64,000 nucleotides of DNA from Corella eumyota (GCA_963082875.1 OY720102.1:9894990-9958989); one strand, 5' to 3'. Shown: positions 33,731 to 47,585, counted from the first letter of the stretch. A program made the numbers and translations. The notes: generated by a model not told the origin, from the sequence alone.

Positions 33731-36700
33731 GGGGTTGCGGGTTCGTTTGGCACATGTGCTAAAAAATGGCACAAAATATTGGCACAAAGAATGTGCCAAA
33801 CCAAATATGCCAAAAAATGGCACAAAAAAATGACACAAAAAATATGCCAAGCTAGAATGTGCCAATCTGAAAAAATTTCACAAATTATGTGTCATTCTGC
33901 GAAATATGCTCGTTAATGTGCCAATCAATAGTAAAGAATTAAAAGTAATATTAACGTTTTAGATTATCACTGGTGTTGTACAAACAGACAATCATTCCTG
34001 TTATGTCTGTCTGATAGTCAGTTAGTCATTAGTGCATTGCATATATGTTGTATGTTGATTATATGGCATAGTATGATAGTGTCTTGTCACTTTATAACAA
34101 TTACATAAAAATAGGTAAAATAAAGATTTTGCCGAATTGCCAAAAAAATGTGAGCTAATTCTTAATTATGTGCCAATAAGTTGAAGGTCATTAGGAAAAA
34201 AATGTGTTCTAAAATAATACTGTAAATTATGTCCCAATTTGCAAAACTAAGCTAATTTTTTAAAATGTGCCAATAAGTTGTGGATTGTTAAAGATAATAA
34301 AATGTTTTAAGATAATGGTTTAAATTATGTGCCAATTTGCAAAATTAAGCTAGTTCTTAATTATGTGCCAATTTGCAAAATTAAACTAATTCTTAATTAT
34401 GTGCCAGTAAGTTGTGGGTTGTTAAGAGTAATTTTATGTTTTAAGATAATAGTATGAATTATGTGCCAATTTGCAAATTTAAGCCTATTTTTAAAAATGT
34501 GCCAATTTGCAAAATTGAACTGTTTCTTAATTATGTGCCAATAGGTTGTGCATTGTTAAGGGTAATGATATGTTTTAAGATGATAGCATAAATTATGTGC
34601 CAATTTGCAAAATTAAGCTAATTCTTTAAAATGTGCCAATTTTCAAAATTGAACTGATTCTTAATTATGTGCCAATTTGCAAAATTGAGCTAGTTCTCAG
34701 TTATGTGCAAATAAGTTTTGCATTGTTGAGGGTAATTATATGTTTTAAGATAATGGTTTAAATTATGTGCCAATTTGCAAAATTGAGCTTATTTTTAAAA
34801 ATGTGTCAATTTGTAAAATTGAACTAATTCTTAATTATGTGCCAATTTGTAAAATTGAACTGTTTCTTAATTATGTGCCAATAGGTTGTGCATTGTTAAG
34901 GGTAATGATATGTTTTAAGATGATAGCATAAATTATGTGCCAATTTGCAAAATTAAGCTAATTCTTTAAAATGTGCCAATTTTCAAAATTGAACTGATTC
35001 TTAATTATGTGCCAATTTGCAAAATTGAGCTAGTTCTCAGTTATGTGCAAATAAGTTTTGCATTGTTGAGGGTAATTATATGTTTTAAGATAATGGTTTA
35101 AATTATGTGCCAATTTGCAAAATTGAGCTTATTTTTAAAAATGTGTCAATTTGTAAAATTGAACTAATTCTTAATTATGTGCCAATTTGTAAAATTGAAC
35201 TGATTCTTAATTTTGTGCCAATATGTTGTGGATTGTTAAGGGTAATGATGTGTTTTAAGATAATGGTTTAAATTATGTGCCAATTTGCAAAATTGAGCAA
35301 TTCTTAATTTTGTGCTAATATGTTGTGGATTGTTAAAGGTAATGACATGTTTTAAGATAATAGTATGAATTATGTGCCAATTTGCAAAATTGAGCTTATT
35401 TTTAAAAATGTGCCAATTTGCAAAATTGAGCAATTCTTAATTTTGTGCTAATATGTTGTGGATTGTTAAAGGTAATGACATGTTTTAAGATAATAGTATG
35501 AATTATGTGCCAATTTGCAAATTTAAGCCTATTTTTAAAAATGTGCCAATTCGTAAAATTGAGCTAATTCTTAATTATGTGCCAATATGTTGTGGATTGT
35601 TAAGGGTAATTGTGTGTTTTAAGATAATGGTTTAAATTATGTGCCAATTTGCAAAATTGAGCAATTCTTAATTTTGTGCCAATATGTTGTGGATTGTTAC
35701 GGGTAATGATATGTTTTAAGATAATGGTTTAAATTATGTGCCAATTTGCAAAATTGAGCTTATTTTTAAAAATGTGCCAATTTGCAAAATTGAGCAATTC
35801 TTAATTTTGTGCCAATATGTTGTGGATTGTTAAAGGTAATAATATGTTTTAAGATAATAGTATAAATTATGTGCCAATTTGCAAAATTGAGCTTATTTTT
35901 AAAAATGTGCCAATTTGCAAAATTGAACTGATTCTTAATTATGTGCCAATTTGCAAAATTGAGCTAGTTCTCAGTTATGTGCCAATAAGTTGTGGATTGT
36001 TAAGGGTAATGATATGTTTTAAGATAATGGTTTAAATTATGTGCCAATTTGCAAAATTGAGCAATTCTTAATTTTGTGCAAATATGTTGTGGATTGTTAA
36101 AGGTAATGATATGTTTTAAGATAATGGTTTAAATTATGTGCCAATTTGCAAAATTAAACTGATTCTTAATTATGTGCCAATTTGCAAAATTGAGCTAGTT
36201 CTCAGTTATGTGCCAATAAGTTGTGGATTGTTATAGGTAATGATATGTTTTAAGATAATGATTTAAATTATGTGCCAATTTGAGCTTGTTCTTAAAAATG
36301 TGCCAATTTGCAAAATTGATCTAGTTCTTAATTATGTGCCAATTTGCAAAACTAAGCTAATTTTTAAAAATGTGCCAATAAGTTGTGGATTGTTACGGGT
36401 AATGACATGTTTTAAGATAATAGTATGAATTATGTGCCAATTTGCAAAATTAAGCTAATTCTTTAAAATGTGCCAATTTGCAAAATTGATTTAGTTCTTA
36501 ATTATGTGCCAATATGTTGTGGATTGTTAAGGGTAATGATATGTTTTAAAATAATAGTATCAATTATGTGCCAATTTGCAAATTTGAGCTTGTTCTTAAA
36601 AATGTGCCAATTTGCAAAATTGATCTAGTTCTTAATTATGTGCCAATTTGCAAAATTGAGCTTATTTTTAAAAATGTGCCAATTTGTGAAATTGAGCTAA

Positions 36701-37570
36701 TTCGTAATTATGTGCCAATTGCATAATTAATCTGATTTTTAATTTTGTGCCAATATGTTGTGGATTGTTAAGGGTAATGATATGTTTTAAAATAATAGTA
36801 TGAATTATGTGCCAATTTGCAAAATTGAGCTAATTCTTTAAAATGTACCAATTTGCAAAATTGATTTAGTTCTTAATTATGTGCAAATTTGCAAAACTAA
36901 GTTATTTTTAAAAATGTGCCAATATGTTGTGGATTTTTAAGGGTAATGATAAGTTTTAAGATAATAGCATAAATTATGTGCCAATTTGCAAATTTGAGCT
37001 TATTTTCAGTTATGTGCCAATAAGTTATGGATTGTTAAGGTTAGTGATATGTTTTAAGATAATAACATAAATTATGTGCCAATTTGCAAAACTAAACTGA
37101 TTCTTAATTTTGTGCCAATAAGTTGTGGATTGTTAAGGATAATTATATGTTTTAAGGTAAAAGTACGAATTTTGTGCCAATTTGCAAAAATTAGCTAATT
37201 CATCAAATGTGCCAATTTGTAAAATTAAGCTATGTTTAAATAATGCTATGTCTAAATAATGTTTAAAACTTAACTGTTTTTTATTTTTTTTCAGATTTTT
37301 TTATTAATATACTTTTTAAATGTTTTGATATAATCCAACAAGATGTGTGAATTGCCAGTGTGCCAATTTGGAAAATGTGTCAATTTGAAAAAAATGTACG
37401 ATATTAAGAAGATGGGACAATCTAAAAGATTTTAAAGTGTGTTAAAAAAAATATTGTGCAAATTTAATAAAAGGGCAATACTTGGAAAAAAATGTGTCAA
37501 ATGATTATTAAATGCACAAAACCTAATAATAATTTTAAAAAATGTGTCAAAAGTATAAAAATGCTAATTT
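33731..37570. repeat. Large tandem array based on ATGTGCCAATTTGCAAAATT
   Basis: About 3.5 kb of short and long repeats. The core TGTGCCAATTTGCAAAATT alternates with a second phrase (GTTGTGGATTGTTAAGGGTAA then GATATGTTTTAAGATAATGG), giving compound units of variable length. A 340-bp higher-order unit is duplicated almost exactly (34521-34860 and 34861-35200). At the left edge (33750-33850) the core occurs in both orientations (TGGCAC and GTGCCA). The density of intact copies falls off after about 37,230, with scattered GTGCCA/GTGTCA echoes to about 37,570. Noncoding. Confidence 0.92.
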
Positions 37571-40390
37571 GGATTAAATGTGCTATTAAAAAAACAGGTC
37601 CAATAAAAAATGGTCGTTTTTAAATGAAGTTAAAATATTATGCTTTAATATAAAACGTGTTAAAAATGTTTTCTTGCTTTTTTTTAATATTTTAAAAATT
37701 AGTGATTAATGCATAAAGTTTAATTTGTTGCACGGTATAAAAGCAATACAATAAAACCGCTGGTTAAAAATATTTTTTTGAGTTTTTAAATTTTAAGGAT
37801 AATGTAAAGATTTTTCTAAATATAATAGTTTATATATCGTAAGTTTAACCATTAATCACGTTTAAAAAATCACATAAAAATATAAATTTTGGATAACATG
37901 ATTTTTCTATAGCGATACCAAAAAAGTTTAATTATAAATTTATTTTTGTTGTTATAATTAAAATACCTAGATTGTTCACCAAAATTAAAAATTTTTAAAA
38001 TTGATTTTTAAATTTAAGTGAATAAGTTTTAATAGTCCTATAATAACACCTAGCTAAAAATTTGTTACAAATTAACTAGTTGATCATTTTAAATATTTAG
38101 TTTTTATTTATAATTGCGGGGTGCAAACATTGATTCACTGTCAATCATCACTTTAAAATCGCTATCAAAGAGATGTAATAAATAAAAAGAAACGCGACTA
38201 ATATTTATATTCTATATGAATTTATTGCTTAATAACCTTTTTTTATGTTACATGACAGGCATTGTTAGAATTTTAGTACTAGACTGACTAAGTATTTGTG
38301 AAAAATATTTTTTAACGATTTTTTAGTTAAGAGATAAATGTAGTTGAACTTTTTATTCTATTAAAAGGTCTTTGACAGACGGAAACAAACGTCATTGAAA
38401 TTTTAAAAGTTCTAACCAACAAATACTGAATGGAATATTACAAAATATCAGTGGTCTGAAAAAAAAAAGTATCAGTAGTTCTATTTATTCAAAAATATCA
38501 GTAGTTCTATTTATTCATGATTTACGATTGTGGGTATATTTTATATTTAAAAAAATATTTTATATTTGAAAATGCGCAACAATTACTGTTTTTTATAATA
38601 AATTCCATATGCGTTTTCTTTTTTGTTTTTTTTCCAGAAATTTATGTACGCTTTTCCGAATAATTTAACATTCTAAAAAGCGAAATTTTTTACTTATTTT
38701 TTTGAGTTATTGAAAGATTTTAAAATTATAATTTACAAAAAACATTCAAAAATCTAATGAGGTGATATTTAGTGTCTAAACCACTGCTAGTAACCTTTAA
38801 TAAAATCACATTAAAAAACCTTTAATGCATATAAGTCTTAAACATCTCAAAACTGAGTTAGGGTAAACAGTATTTCTCTATGTTTAGGTTGTGAAGGCAA
38901 ACTTCTCCATACCAAAGATAAAAATTATAAAAAAAAAGAAATTTACCTTGAATGAGCTGCAAAATATATTAGATTCAAAAAGTTTTTCAGGAGATTTTAT
39001 GTTTGGACCTTTAACAAGATTTAAATTCAGATTTTTTTTTTCACTTAAAAAACTTTCAAAGTTGGAAAATGACCTCATTTCAATAAAAGGTGTCTAAAAT
39101 ATTTTTAAGTAGTTTATTAAGACTAGTCACTGGCATAAACTATAGTTGGCATTTTAGTTGTAAGCCCATTAATTAAATATACATAGATTGTCCATTAATT
39201 TCCTTTTTATATAGATGTTTTTATTATCTCTATTGTTCGTAATGTATTTTTTACATCTTGTCGTTTTTATAAAGAAAAAAATTTATTTGGTTTACTGGGC
39301 GCAAAAACTCATAAATAGTTGGGATTTAAAGTAAGGTTCAAAATTAGTTTTTTGCCCATTATTTAGTATTTAATTTGTCTATTGTGTGCTTTGTTGTTTG
39401 TGATTTTGTATTGCATGATTCGTTCCATTTTTAATTTATATTAAAAGTCACTAATAGAATAGAATTAATTATTAAACAAGACAGTTTAATACATATATCT
39501 GGTAACTGCACCTTTTAAAAAATACTATTAGTACCATATAGTTTACCAACAAACAACCCAACAAAACATAATATGTTTTAAGGTTATTTATAAACGCAAT
39601 AACAAATGCATTTTCATATCGAAGCAAATGTGGTTATTAATACAGATTACTAGAAAACAAACGAGTTATATACATATTTAAACGTATTACAGTATAAATA
39701 CTACGTTTTACCTATACTACATTTTTCTTATTTGTATTTGAAGTTTCTGCCACCAATAAACACTGTAATAACAAAATATTTAAGAAAAATTATACGATTT
39801 AAATATTTAATTTTGAGTTTGTATAAATATCTATCAATAGAAAATACTTTAATATAAAGGCTTTTAGTTTGTTGCAAGATCACGTCGTGAATATTAATAA
39901 TAAAAGCAACTTTCTGTAAACTAAAAATAAATAAAAAATCAAGCTGTAATTTGCAGTGATAATTTAATTTTGAGGTAAGTTTTTTTTAATTTACAAACGT
40001 CTTCGACCTTTCTACAAAAATCACATTGTTTTTTTAAATAAAATATTCAAAAGTGCGACTTTTTAAGGTCTTTGTGATTTAATCATGGCAAAAAAAATTT
40101 ATTTTTATTTTATTTTTAAAAACCACTTTACCTTGATATATATGTATTTATAATCGAATTAGATTTTAAACACTAACATCAATTTATTATAATAAATAAT
40201 AATAAAAAAATTAAAACAAATAAATAAATAAAATGGCGTGGCTCTATATAAATTACATTACATGTAATACCTATAGTAACACTGGCTATATGAGGTAACG
40301 CTATAAACGGTATAAACTCCGGCTGCCAACACACAACCAGCATCTTATTAGTCTGGGTGAAATAATGAGTTCAGTTCCCCTTTAACCGAA
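37571..40390. other. Long AT-rich stretch without a recognised gene
   Basis: Includes a short tandem phrase, ATCAGTAGTTCTATTTATTC, twice at about 38470-38518. Open frames at 38884-39097 on both strands are Lys/Phe-rich and without a domain, so I do not call them. A SINE-like fragment near 40285 is listed separately. Confidence 0.4.
40285..40345 (+). mobile_element. Fragment related to the tRNA-derived SINE body
   Basis: The phrase CGCTATAAACGGTATAAACT and following CTCC match the body of SINE copies 1 and 2 read on their own strand. The tRNA-like head is not recognisable here, so this is a short diverged piece. Confidence 0.4.
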
Positions 40391-40397
40391 GTTATTT

Positions 40398-43300
40398 GTT
40401 ATGTTTTAAGCGAAAGTTTTATTTAACGTAGTTTTATATAGCTTTGTGTTGTTAATTTAGTATATTAGTGTTAGTTTTGCGTAATGTATTATAGTTTTAT
40501 GTGTGTAATATTTAGCGCGTGTAGTGTTATAATACGTTTATATTTCATAAATGTAACCTATACTGATTTTAAGTGTGGTAAATAAGTTTTACACAAATAA
40601 CGATTAAGTCATGACAAAATTTTTTAATTCATGTTTATATTCTTCTTGGGAATTTAGGCCAGTTTACTTGGGAGTTAAATTGTTATAAGATAATTTATAT
40701 ATATTATCTGGTAAGTTTTATATTCCCGACTTTATCCCCTACATAAATTGGTGACTCTCCGACAAGTGATTTTACGGTTAAATATACGGTTTGTAGGGCC
40801 TGTTTAACTTTTGATACTCAACCTCTCCGTGGATACACGTTATTTTGTTAATTTTTGTAACTTACGCAAATAGAATAGATTGGAGAACAGGATTTAAATA
40901 AATTTTAAGACAGTTTTACTTCGTGTGTTATTTTAGTTTTGGTCAGTTATTTTATTTGTAATTTATTTTAAGTTGTTATTTTTGTGTGTGAATATTCTTT
41001 TAAAGTTAGAATTTGTAAAAGCGCGTGCGTATTTTTAATTAGTTATTTTATAATATATTTCAGTGTGTAAAAGTGGTGTTTTTAAATAAATTGGTAATTT
41101 AATAACGGTTAAATTGTCATCATAATTTACGTTTATTAAAGTTATATTTTGCGCAAAGTTTTTATAAGATTTTTAGCTGTTTAATCAAGATACATCAATT
41201 ATTCAGCAAAATTAAGGATCGTAAACCTAAGGTATCTAATGCCTCAGGCTTACTTTCTGATTCTGAACATTCTTATGTTGAAGAGGAAACAGGTAGAATT
41301 ATTATGGCAAACGATGTGCGCCTATGGTTTGATCTAGTTGCCCAAGCTTTTACAGAGGCGAAAATAACAGAACCCGACTAGGTTTACAATAATCCTAAAA
41401 AGCTTAGACTAGACAATCTTAGACTACGCTTGTTCTCGAAGACCGCGAAGATAAGACATTAGAGGAACTTGCGTACTCCGCTGATAAAATGATGTCAGCG
41501 TTTAACAAAATAAACCAAAACAAACAGCCCGAGTCACGCCCAAATCGTGCCGAAACTAATCGGGACCTTATTAATGAGTTGATAGGCGAAAAATTGGCGA
41601 TCGTTCTTCTATTCCAAATTTTCCAAGACAGTATCGAGACAATCCCAATTACTGTCCGTCTCATAACAAATACGGCGATGCCTCTTATCGTTGTACCCCA
41701 CCTTGCAGCTATCGACCAAAAAACTTTATGCCACATAATTCTACTTGCAATTCCAAGATCATTAAATATCTTTCAGCCGCAAATGGTACCTCAATCCCAG
41801 TATACGGAAAACGAAACTTGAACCTCGACTTTGGAATGAATCAATAGATTTTGCGGGTAAACTTTTGACCCACACAAGAATCTTGCAATCTTTCCAATTC
41901 TTCTCACCACTCACCAGAGGTAAAAATTTCCTTTGATCCAGAGGAGCTGGAAGACTTCCAAGAACCAGATAGCCCGGTGCAGCATTTACGGGACAGATAC
42001 GGAAGAAGGTATGTTAACTCACAGTTCACAGAAGAAAACCTGTCCGAGAACTTTGCAACCATCGACCCATCGGAAGAACGAGAGGAGGTAGCAGATGAGA
42101 CGTCATCTTCTTCTCAACACCCAATTTCGCCCAATGCTCGTCCTTGCACGGGTTGTACATAGTTAATCAGATGATCAACAGGTAAACACTTCGAACCCAT
42201 TGAATGAAAATAAACATGTAGTCGAAGAGTCGTTTCAAACTACACGGCTCCCTGAAAACTTTAACAAAATTCCTCCCCAAACTCAGCAAGGTCACTCCAT
42301 GCTTCCCAACAAAGGTTATTTGCTTCACGATTTCAAACATCGTATTGACACTGGCACTTCATTGCCCGTTTCTTGTAAGGCCAGACGATTGTCGCCAGAG
42401 AATTACAAGATCGTAGAAAAACATCTTAACGACATGCTTGACCAAGGTTTTATTAGATTATCAACCTCTGACTATTCAAGTTCGTTACCTCTAACTATTC
42501 AAGTCCGTTCATTTAGTGGAAAAAAAAGACAAATCCATCCGGTTAGTCTGCGACTACCGAGCTTTAAACAGAGTAACCAAAAGAGATTTATTTACCATGC
42601 CCAACATCCATGACTTCACTTCAGAACTATCTGGGATGACTATTTTCAACTTGATCTTGCCAACGCCTATTGTAACGTAGCTGTCCATCCTGATGACATC
42701 CACAAAACGTGTATTCGAACCAACATCATGACCTTTGAATATCTGGTATTACCTTTTGGTTTATGTAATAGCGCTGCATCTTTTGTTAAATTTATGTTTC
42801 AAGTGCTAAGAGGTTTTACAAATGTTTTCGTTTATATGGATGACATTATTGTTTTCTCCAAAGACGTTCCAACCCACGAACAAACACTAAGGCAAATCTT
42901 TACTTGCTTAGACGAATACTTTTTTGGTCAACCTAAAATAGTATTTTTAGGTCATTTAATTAACAAACATGGAATCCAGCCAAATCCGGAAAAGGTCAAG
43001 GCCATCGCAGAGTTCACCAGGCCAACAACACAACGCACTCTCCGAAGGTTTCTTGGCATGTTACAATTCTATAGTAATTTTTTCCACATCTTGCCATAGA
43101 ACTCGAATCACTTTATGGTCTTATTAACAACAAAAGAGGTAAACAAGCATTACTAGAATGGAATGAAAATGCATCACAAGCATTTGATAAAGCTAAACTT
43201 TTATTAAGTAAACAATGTTTGTTAGAATTTCCTAATCATAACGCAGAAACTAAACTTGTGGTCGATGCATCCAAATCAGGAATTGGGAGCTTATATAGTT

Positions 43301-43840
43301 CAATTCATTAAAGAAGAATGGCGACCTTTAGCGTTTTACAGCAAAACGTTTGGTGACAAACAACGTCACTATTCTGCTTTTGATCTTGAGTTAACAGGTT
43401 TATATTGGGCTATCAAACATTTTCAATATTTTCTTCAGGGGCGTTACTTTTTCGTAGAAACTGATCATCAATCTTAAATATCTGCAATGCATGCCGTTCA
43501 TAGCAGTTATAACTCCAAACACGCAAGGTATCTGGCATTTGTTTCTCAATACACATGCGACTTACGACATATAAAGGGTGAAGCCGATGTAATATGTAAT
43601 GCTCTTTCACGCAGTACGGAGGTAAACTTAATATTAGATGATATACCAAATTTAAACTTTCAATTACTAGCAGAATATCAGAAAAAGGACCCTGCTCTCC
43701 AAAATCTTCCGAGGATCTTCCACCCAATTGGAAATTGTAGATCACTACTTTGACTCCCTCAAGGTCACTCTCATGTGCGATGTATCTACTGGAAAACTAC
43801 GACCACTGGTACCTAAAACAATGTATAGACAAATATTAAA
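40398..43840 (+). mobile_element. Ty3/Gypsy-type LTR retrotransposon fossil, second copy
   Basis: Parts seen from left to right: a probable LTR/leader (from about 40398) followed by a primer-binding-site-like phrase, TTGGTGACTCTCCGACAAG, near 40747; a Gag-like end with a Cys/His cluster near 41640-41760; reverse transcriptase (LPFGLCNSAASFVKFM, FVYMDDIIVFSKD) at about 42200-43080; RNase H near 43250-43480; and the start of an integrase-side region. Broken in several places. The right part and the second LTR are missing because a MULE-type gene in the opposite orientation begins at about 43,836. Moderately old. Confidence 0.85.
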
Positions 43841-45790
43841 CAATGAAGGGAAAGGGCGACGTCGAGGAAAATAAATTTTTAAGATCAGTCATTTGCTCAT
43901 TTTTATATACTATAATTGAAGGTGGCTGTTTGTTTGTATGAATAATTTCCTGAATAAACTCACTCTCGTGGAAAATAGATAAGATATGTTGCATATCATC
44001 TGCAACATTTAAGCATTTTTGACCATCAGGCCTATTTAACAAGTTAGCCCGATATTTCGCATTTTGAACTTGTTTTAAATCCCTGGGTGCGTTTTCACTT
44101 CCTGTAATCACCATTTCTTGATAACTATTTCTCGGTATGTTTCCCGACACTACCTGTTCTTTAACTTCATCCATTGTGTTAGTTGAAGTTCAAATGTACT
44201 TTCTAGTATCACATTTTTGGTTTCCGTGGGGTAAGTGATCGGAAAATACACCCATGTATTCTACTATTGCTATATGCTTTGGTTCAACTACTGGAAATTT
44301 ATCCACATACATATGATATTCTTCTTTTGTACGAACTGCTGCTTTTAGAAGTTGAATAAATTCTACGTAAACATAATATTTCGCTTTCACACGGTTGGGG
44401 ATCAACTTGCATTTGTTTCTTTTGTATTATCGTCCAATATTTTTCATTTTTCTTTTCGACATATTGAAAATGAAAATTTTTGTACACAAAATAGTGTTTT
44501 TTATTATAAAACTTAATAAAAGCTCCGCTGTCGTCTTCGAAGTGTTTGCATTTGCCGACAGATTTTCTTTTCGCCTTATCATCGTTGTAAATCAAATAAA
44601 ACACATTATCTTTTCTCCCTTTTGGAATTGAATTTAAAACCTGTGCAGACGATCTATTTGTAGTTAAATATTTTAACAAGTCGTCGATCTCTAAAAATTT
44701 ATTATACAGAAGTTTATTTTGTAAGTTAACATGTGAGTTACGTTCCTCCGATCCTAGAATAATGTTTGCTTTCTTATTAGCTAATTTATCAAGTGGTATA
44801 AAAATGTTATTCTGTCCTTTTTGGGCATCAATTTCTTCACGCATTTTTGGCATATCATTATCTTCTTGCATTTTTGGCATATCACTATCTTCCTGTATTT
44901 TTGGCAAATCATTATCCTCTTGCATTTTTGGCATATCACTTTCTTTTTGATAAACTAGATCTTCACTTTCATTTGATGACGTATATTGAACAGTGTTATC
45001 TTGCTTATTAAGGACAGGGACGAAGTGGTTTGCAGTCCATGTTTTATTTTTAGAAATTCGTATTTTTTTCCCGCATTTAGTCCATAAAATTGAAATTGGA
45101 TATGAGAAACTTTGAGGGACTATGTTAGGGTATACCATACCGTCTTGCATAACAACTTGTATGCCAAATCATTCGTATCATTACATGGCGGGTAGATCGA
45201 ACGGATAGGTAAATTGATAGCCTGTGCAAGTGAAACTATGGTATAAATGGATGAAAAGCCACACAAGGAAGCACAATCCATAAGGGAATCGCAAAGTATA
45301 TGCTGGGAATATTTATCGGTTTGTAAATTATCTGTGGAAAAAGATCTATCTGGCATTTTGAAATCAATATTTACAAAAATCTTCTCACGTTCTAAAGAAG
45401 TTACTAGATCTTCCCACCCAGCCAGCCTTGCCTGAAATAGAAATTTTTGATAATTAGTTGAGATTTTAATTAAAAAAACATAAAAGTTTTGCTGTTTTAA
45501 TTTTTAAGTTAGGTAATTGTTGGTATAGAATTGTAACCTTATTAAATATATAAGTTCAGTATTATTTAAGTGAAGTTTTTTAATTTAAGTAGCTTTTTAA
45601 TAAGTGTCTTATAGTGCAATAAAATTGTTTAGTTCACTTATTTGTACCTGGTTAAGCCTCATACTGTAGTCAAACGTCCCTTTTCTATTTTTGCAGCAAT
45701 CCCTGCAAATGTATGGTTTGGAGTTTTTTAGAGACAGACGCTTAAATTTCTTCGGTTGTAATTTTTCGCACGATGCGTTATTTATGATTT
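43836..45790 (-). pseudogene. Second PHD-OTU-MULE transposase gene, N-terminal half
   Basis: Minus-strand frames match the architecture of the gene at 11911-14961 in the same order. The PHD end comes first (YICRDC, then FDYSMRLNQ at an exon end near 45652), then a short intron and an OTU-like region (SLCGFSSIYTIVSLAQ, IRSIYPPCN, then TANHFVPVL with the catalytic-type His). A low-complexity linker follows with four 11-residue repeats of the DMPKMQEDN type (about 44845-44945), then the conserved linker (HIAIVEYMGV, ENAPRDLKQ). The MULE DDE domain itself is missing because the sequence runs into the Gypsy fossil at about 43,836. Frames are shifted at least twice (near 45140 and 44190). Clearly diverged from the first copy, so a different subfamily. 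Confidence 0.7.
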
Positions 45791-46080
45791 TTTGTATTTA
45801 TTTTTTTTGTCAGAATGTAATTTTTTGAATTCCCATCCTTCTTAAGGCAACAATACAGAATTAGCAAAATAATTTATTATCCAAAAAAATTTTTACAAGA
45901 AAATCACGGCATTTTATTATGTCGTCATAATTTTGCAAAGATTGCGAAATTTTATAACAAAAAATAACATTTCATGGAATTGGAAAAGATTACGCAACTT
46001 ATGTTTTGTTTTTAATGTTTTACTTTCTTAATTGTCAATGAAATTGTTTAATCAATAATAACGTTTTAATTATTAGTTGG
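45791..46080. other. AT-rich spacer
   Basis: No supported feature between the MULE-type gene and the minisatellite. Confidence 0.4.
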
Positions 46081-47270
46081 CGACCGGGGGGGGGGGGGGG
46101 AGAAATACCAAAATAATGGTGTTTTAAACATTAGTTGTATGTATAACACATCTTCTATCCCCCGGTCGCCAAGAAAATACGCAAATAATGGAGTTTTAAA
46201 CATTGGTTGTATGTTTAATACATCCTCTACCCCCGGTCGCCAAGAAAATAGCCAAATAATGGTGTTTTAAACATTAGTTGTATGTATAACACATCCTCTT
46301 CCCCTTGGTCGCCAAGAAAATGGCAAAATAATGGTGTTTTAAACATTATTTGTATGTAAAAACACATCTTCTACCCCGCGGTCGCCAAGAAAATGGCAAA
46401 ATAATGGTGTTTTAAACATTGGTTGTATGTATAACACATTTTCTACCCACCGGTCGCCAAGAAAATAGCAAAATAATGGGGTTTTAAACATTATTTGTAT
46501 GTATAACACATCTTCTACCCCCCGGTCGCCAAGAAAATAGCAAAATAATGGTGTTTTAAACATTAGTTGTATGTATAACACATCTTCTATCCCCCGGTCG
46601 CCAAGAAAATACGCAAATAATGGCGTTTTAAACATTGGTTGTATGTTTAATACATCCTCTACCCCCGGTCGCCAAGAAAATAATAATGGTGTTTTAAACA
46701 TTAGTTGTATGTATAACACATCTTCTACTCCCCGGTCGCCAAGAAAATGGCAAAATAATGGTGTTTTAAACATTAGTTGTTTGTATAACACATCCTCTTC
46801 CCCTTGGTCGCCAAGAAAATAGCAAAATAATGGTGTTTTAAACATTAGTTGTACGTATAATACATCTTCTACCCCCCGGTCGCCAAGAAAATAGCAAAAT
46901 AATGGTGTTTTAAACATTAGTTGTATGTATAACACATTTTCTACCCACCGGTCGCCAAGAAAATAGCAAAATAATGGTGTTTTAAACATTATTTGTATGT
47001 AAAAACACATCTTCTACCCCGCGGTCGCCAAGAAAATGGCAAAATAATGGGGTTTTAAACATTATTTGTACGTATAATACATCTTCTACCCCCCCGGTCG
47101 CCAAGAAAATACGCAAATAATGACGTTGTAGAACATAGTTGTACGTATAACACATCTTCCACCCCCCGGTCGCCAAAAAAATAGCCAAATGATGATGTTT
47201 TGAACATCAAAAAGTGATAAAATAAGATCATTTCAGCGTCTTGTACATCTTTTACTTCCCGGTCGCTGAC
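46081..47270. repeat. Minisatellite, about 72-bp unit, ~16 copies
   Basis: Unit contains CGGTCGCCAAGAAAATAGC, AAAATAATGGTGTTTTAAAC and TTAGTTGTATGTATAACACA, ending TCTTCTACCCCC. The array starts with a run of 15 G (46086-46100). Open frames across the array (such as 46339-47010, minus) are products of the repeat and show a 24-residue periodicity; I do not call them genes. The last units at 47190-47380 are degraded, but the CCCGGTCG phrase is still seen. Confidence 0.93.
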
Positions 47271-47520
47271 GGCCAATTTCGGTTGCTTCTAAGCTGTTTT
47301 GACCCTTGGTCGATAAATAATAATAAAATAGTCATTATTTAAGCGTAGTAGATATCTTCTACCTCCCGGTCGTCGCCGGTTGTTTTTAGTATGACCGTGT
47401 TGGGCGAGTCCAATTCCAGGTGCATTTACTGTATGTATAAATTCATCGCACAATCCTGAGGTTGCTCAGGATATGTGCTACATCCTCCGTCTTGCTTCCA
47501 AAGAAGTAATCGACAGTAAA

Positions 47521-47585
47521 CCAATTAGACCGAAAAGATTTTAATGGTTCATAGTCCAATTAGACCGAAAAGATTTTAATGGTTC
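47521..47585. repeat. Short direct repeat, CCAATTAGACCGAAAAGATT type
   Basis: Two tandem copies of a roughly 32-bp phrase (CCAATTAGACCGAAAAGATT plus TTAATGGTTCA) directly before the virus-like hairpin. Confidence 0.85.

Noticed and set aside
33731-37570. CRISPR-like array
   Set aside because: Eukaryotic context, spacers are not unique and the units form a compound satellite, so it is not a CRISPR.
38884-39097. Two overlapping frames of 64-68 residues on opposite strands
   Set aside because: Lys/Phe-rich in an A- and T-rich stretch; no domain, no splice context.
46339-47010. Open frame of 223 residues with a 24-residue repeat (minus strand)
   Set aside because: A by-product of the 72-bp minisatellite, whose unit length is divisible by three.
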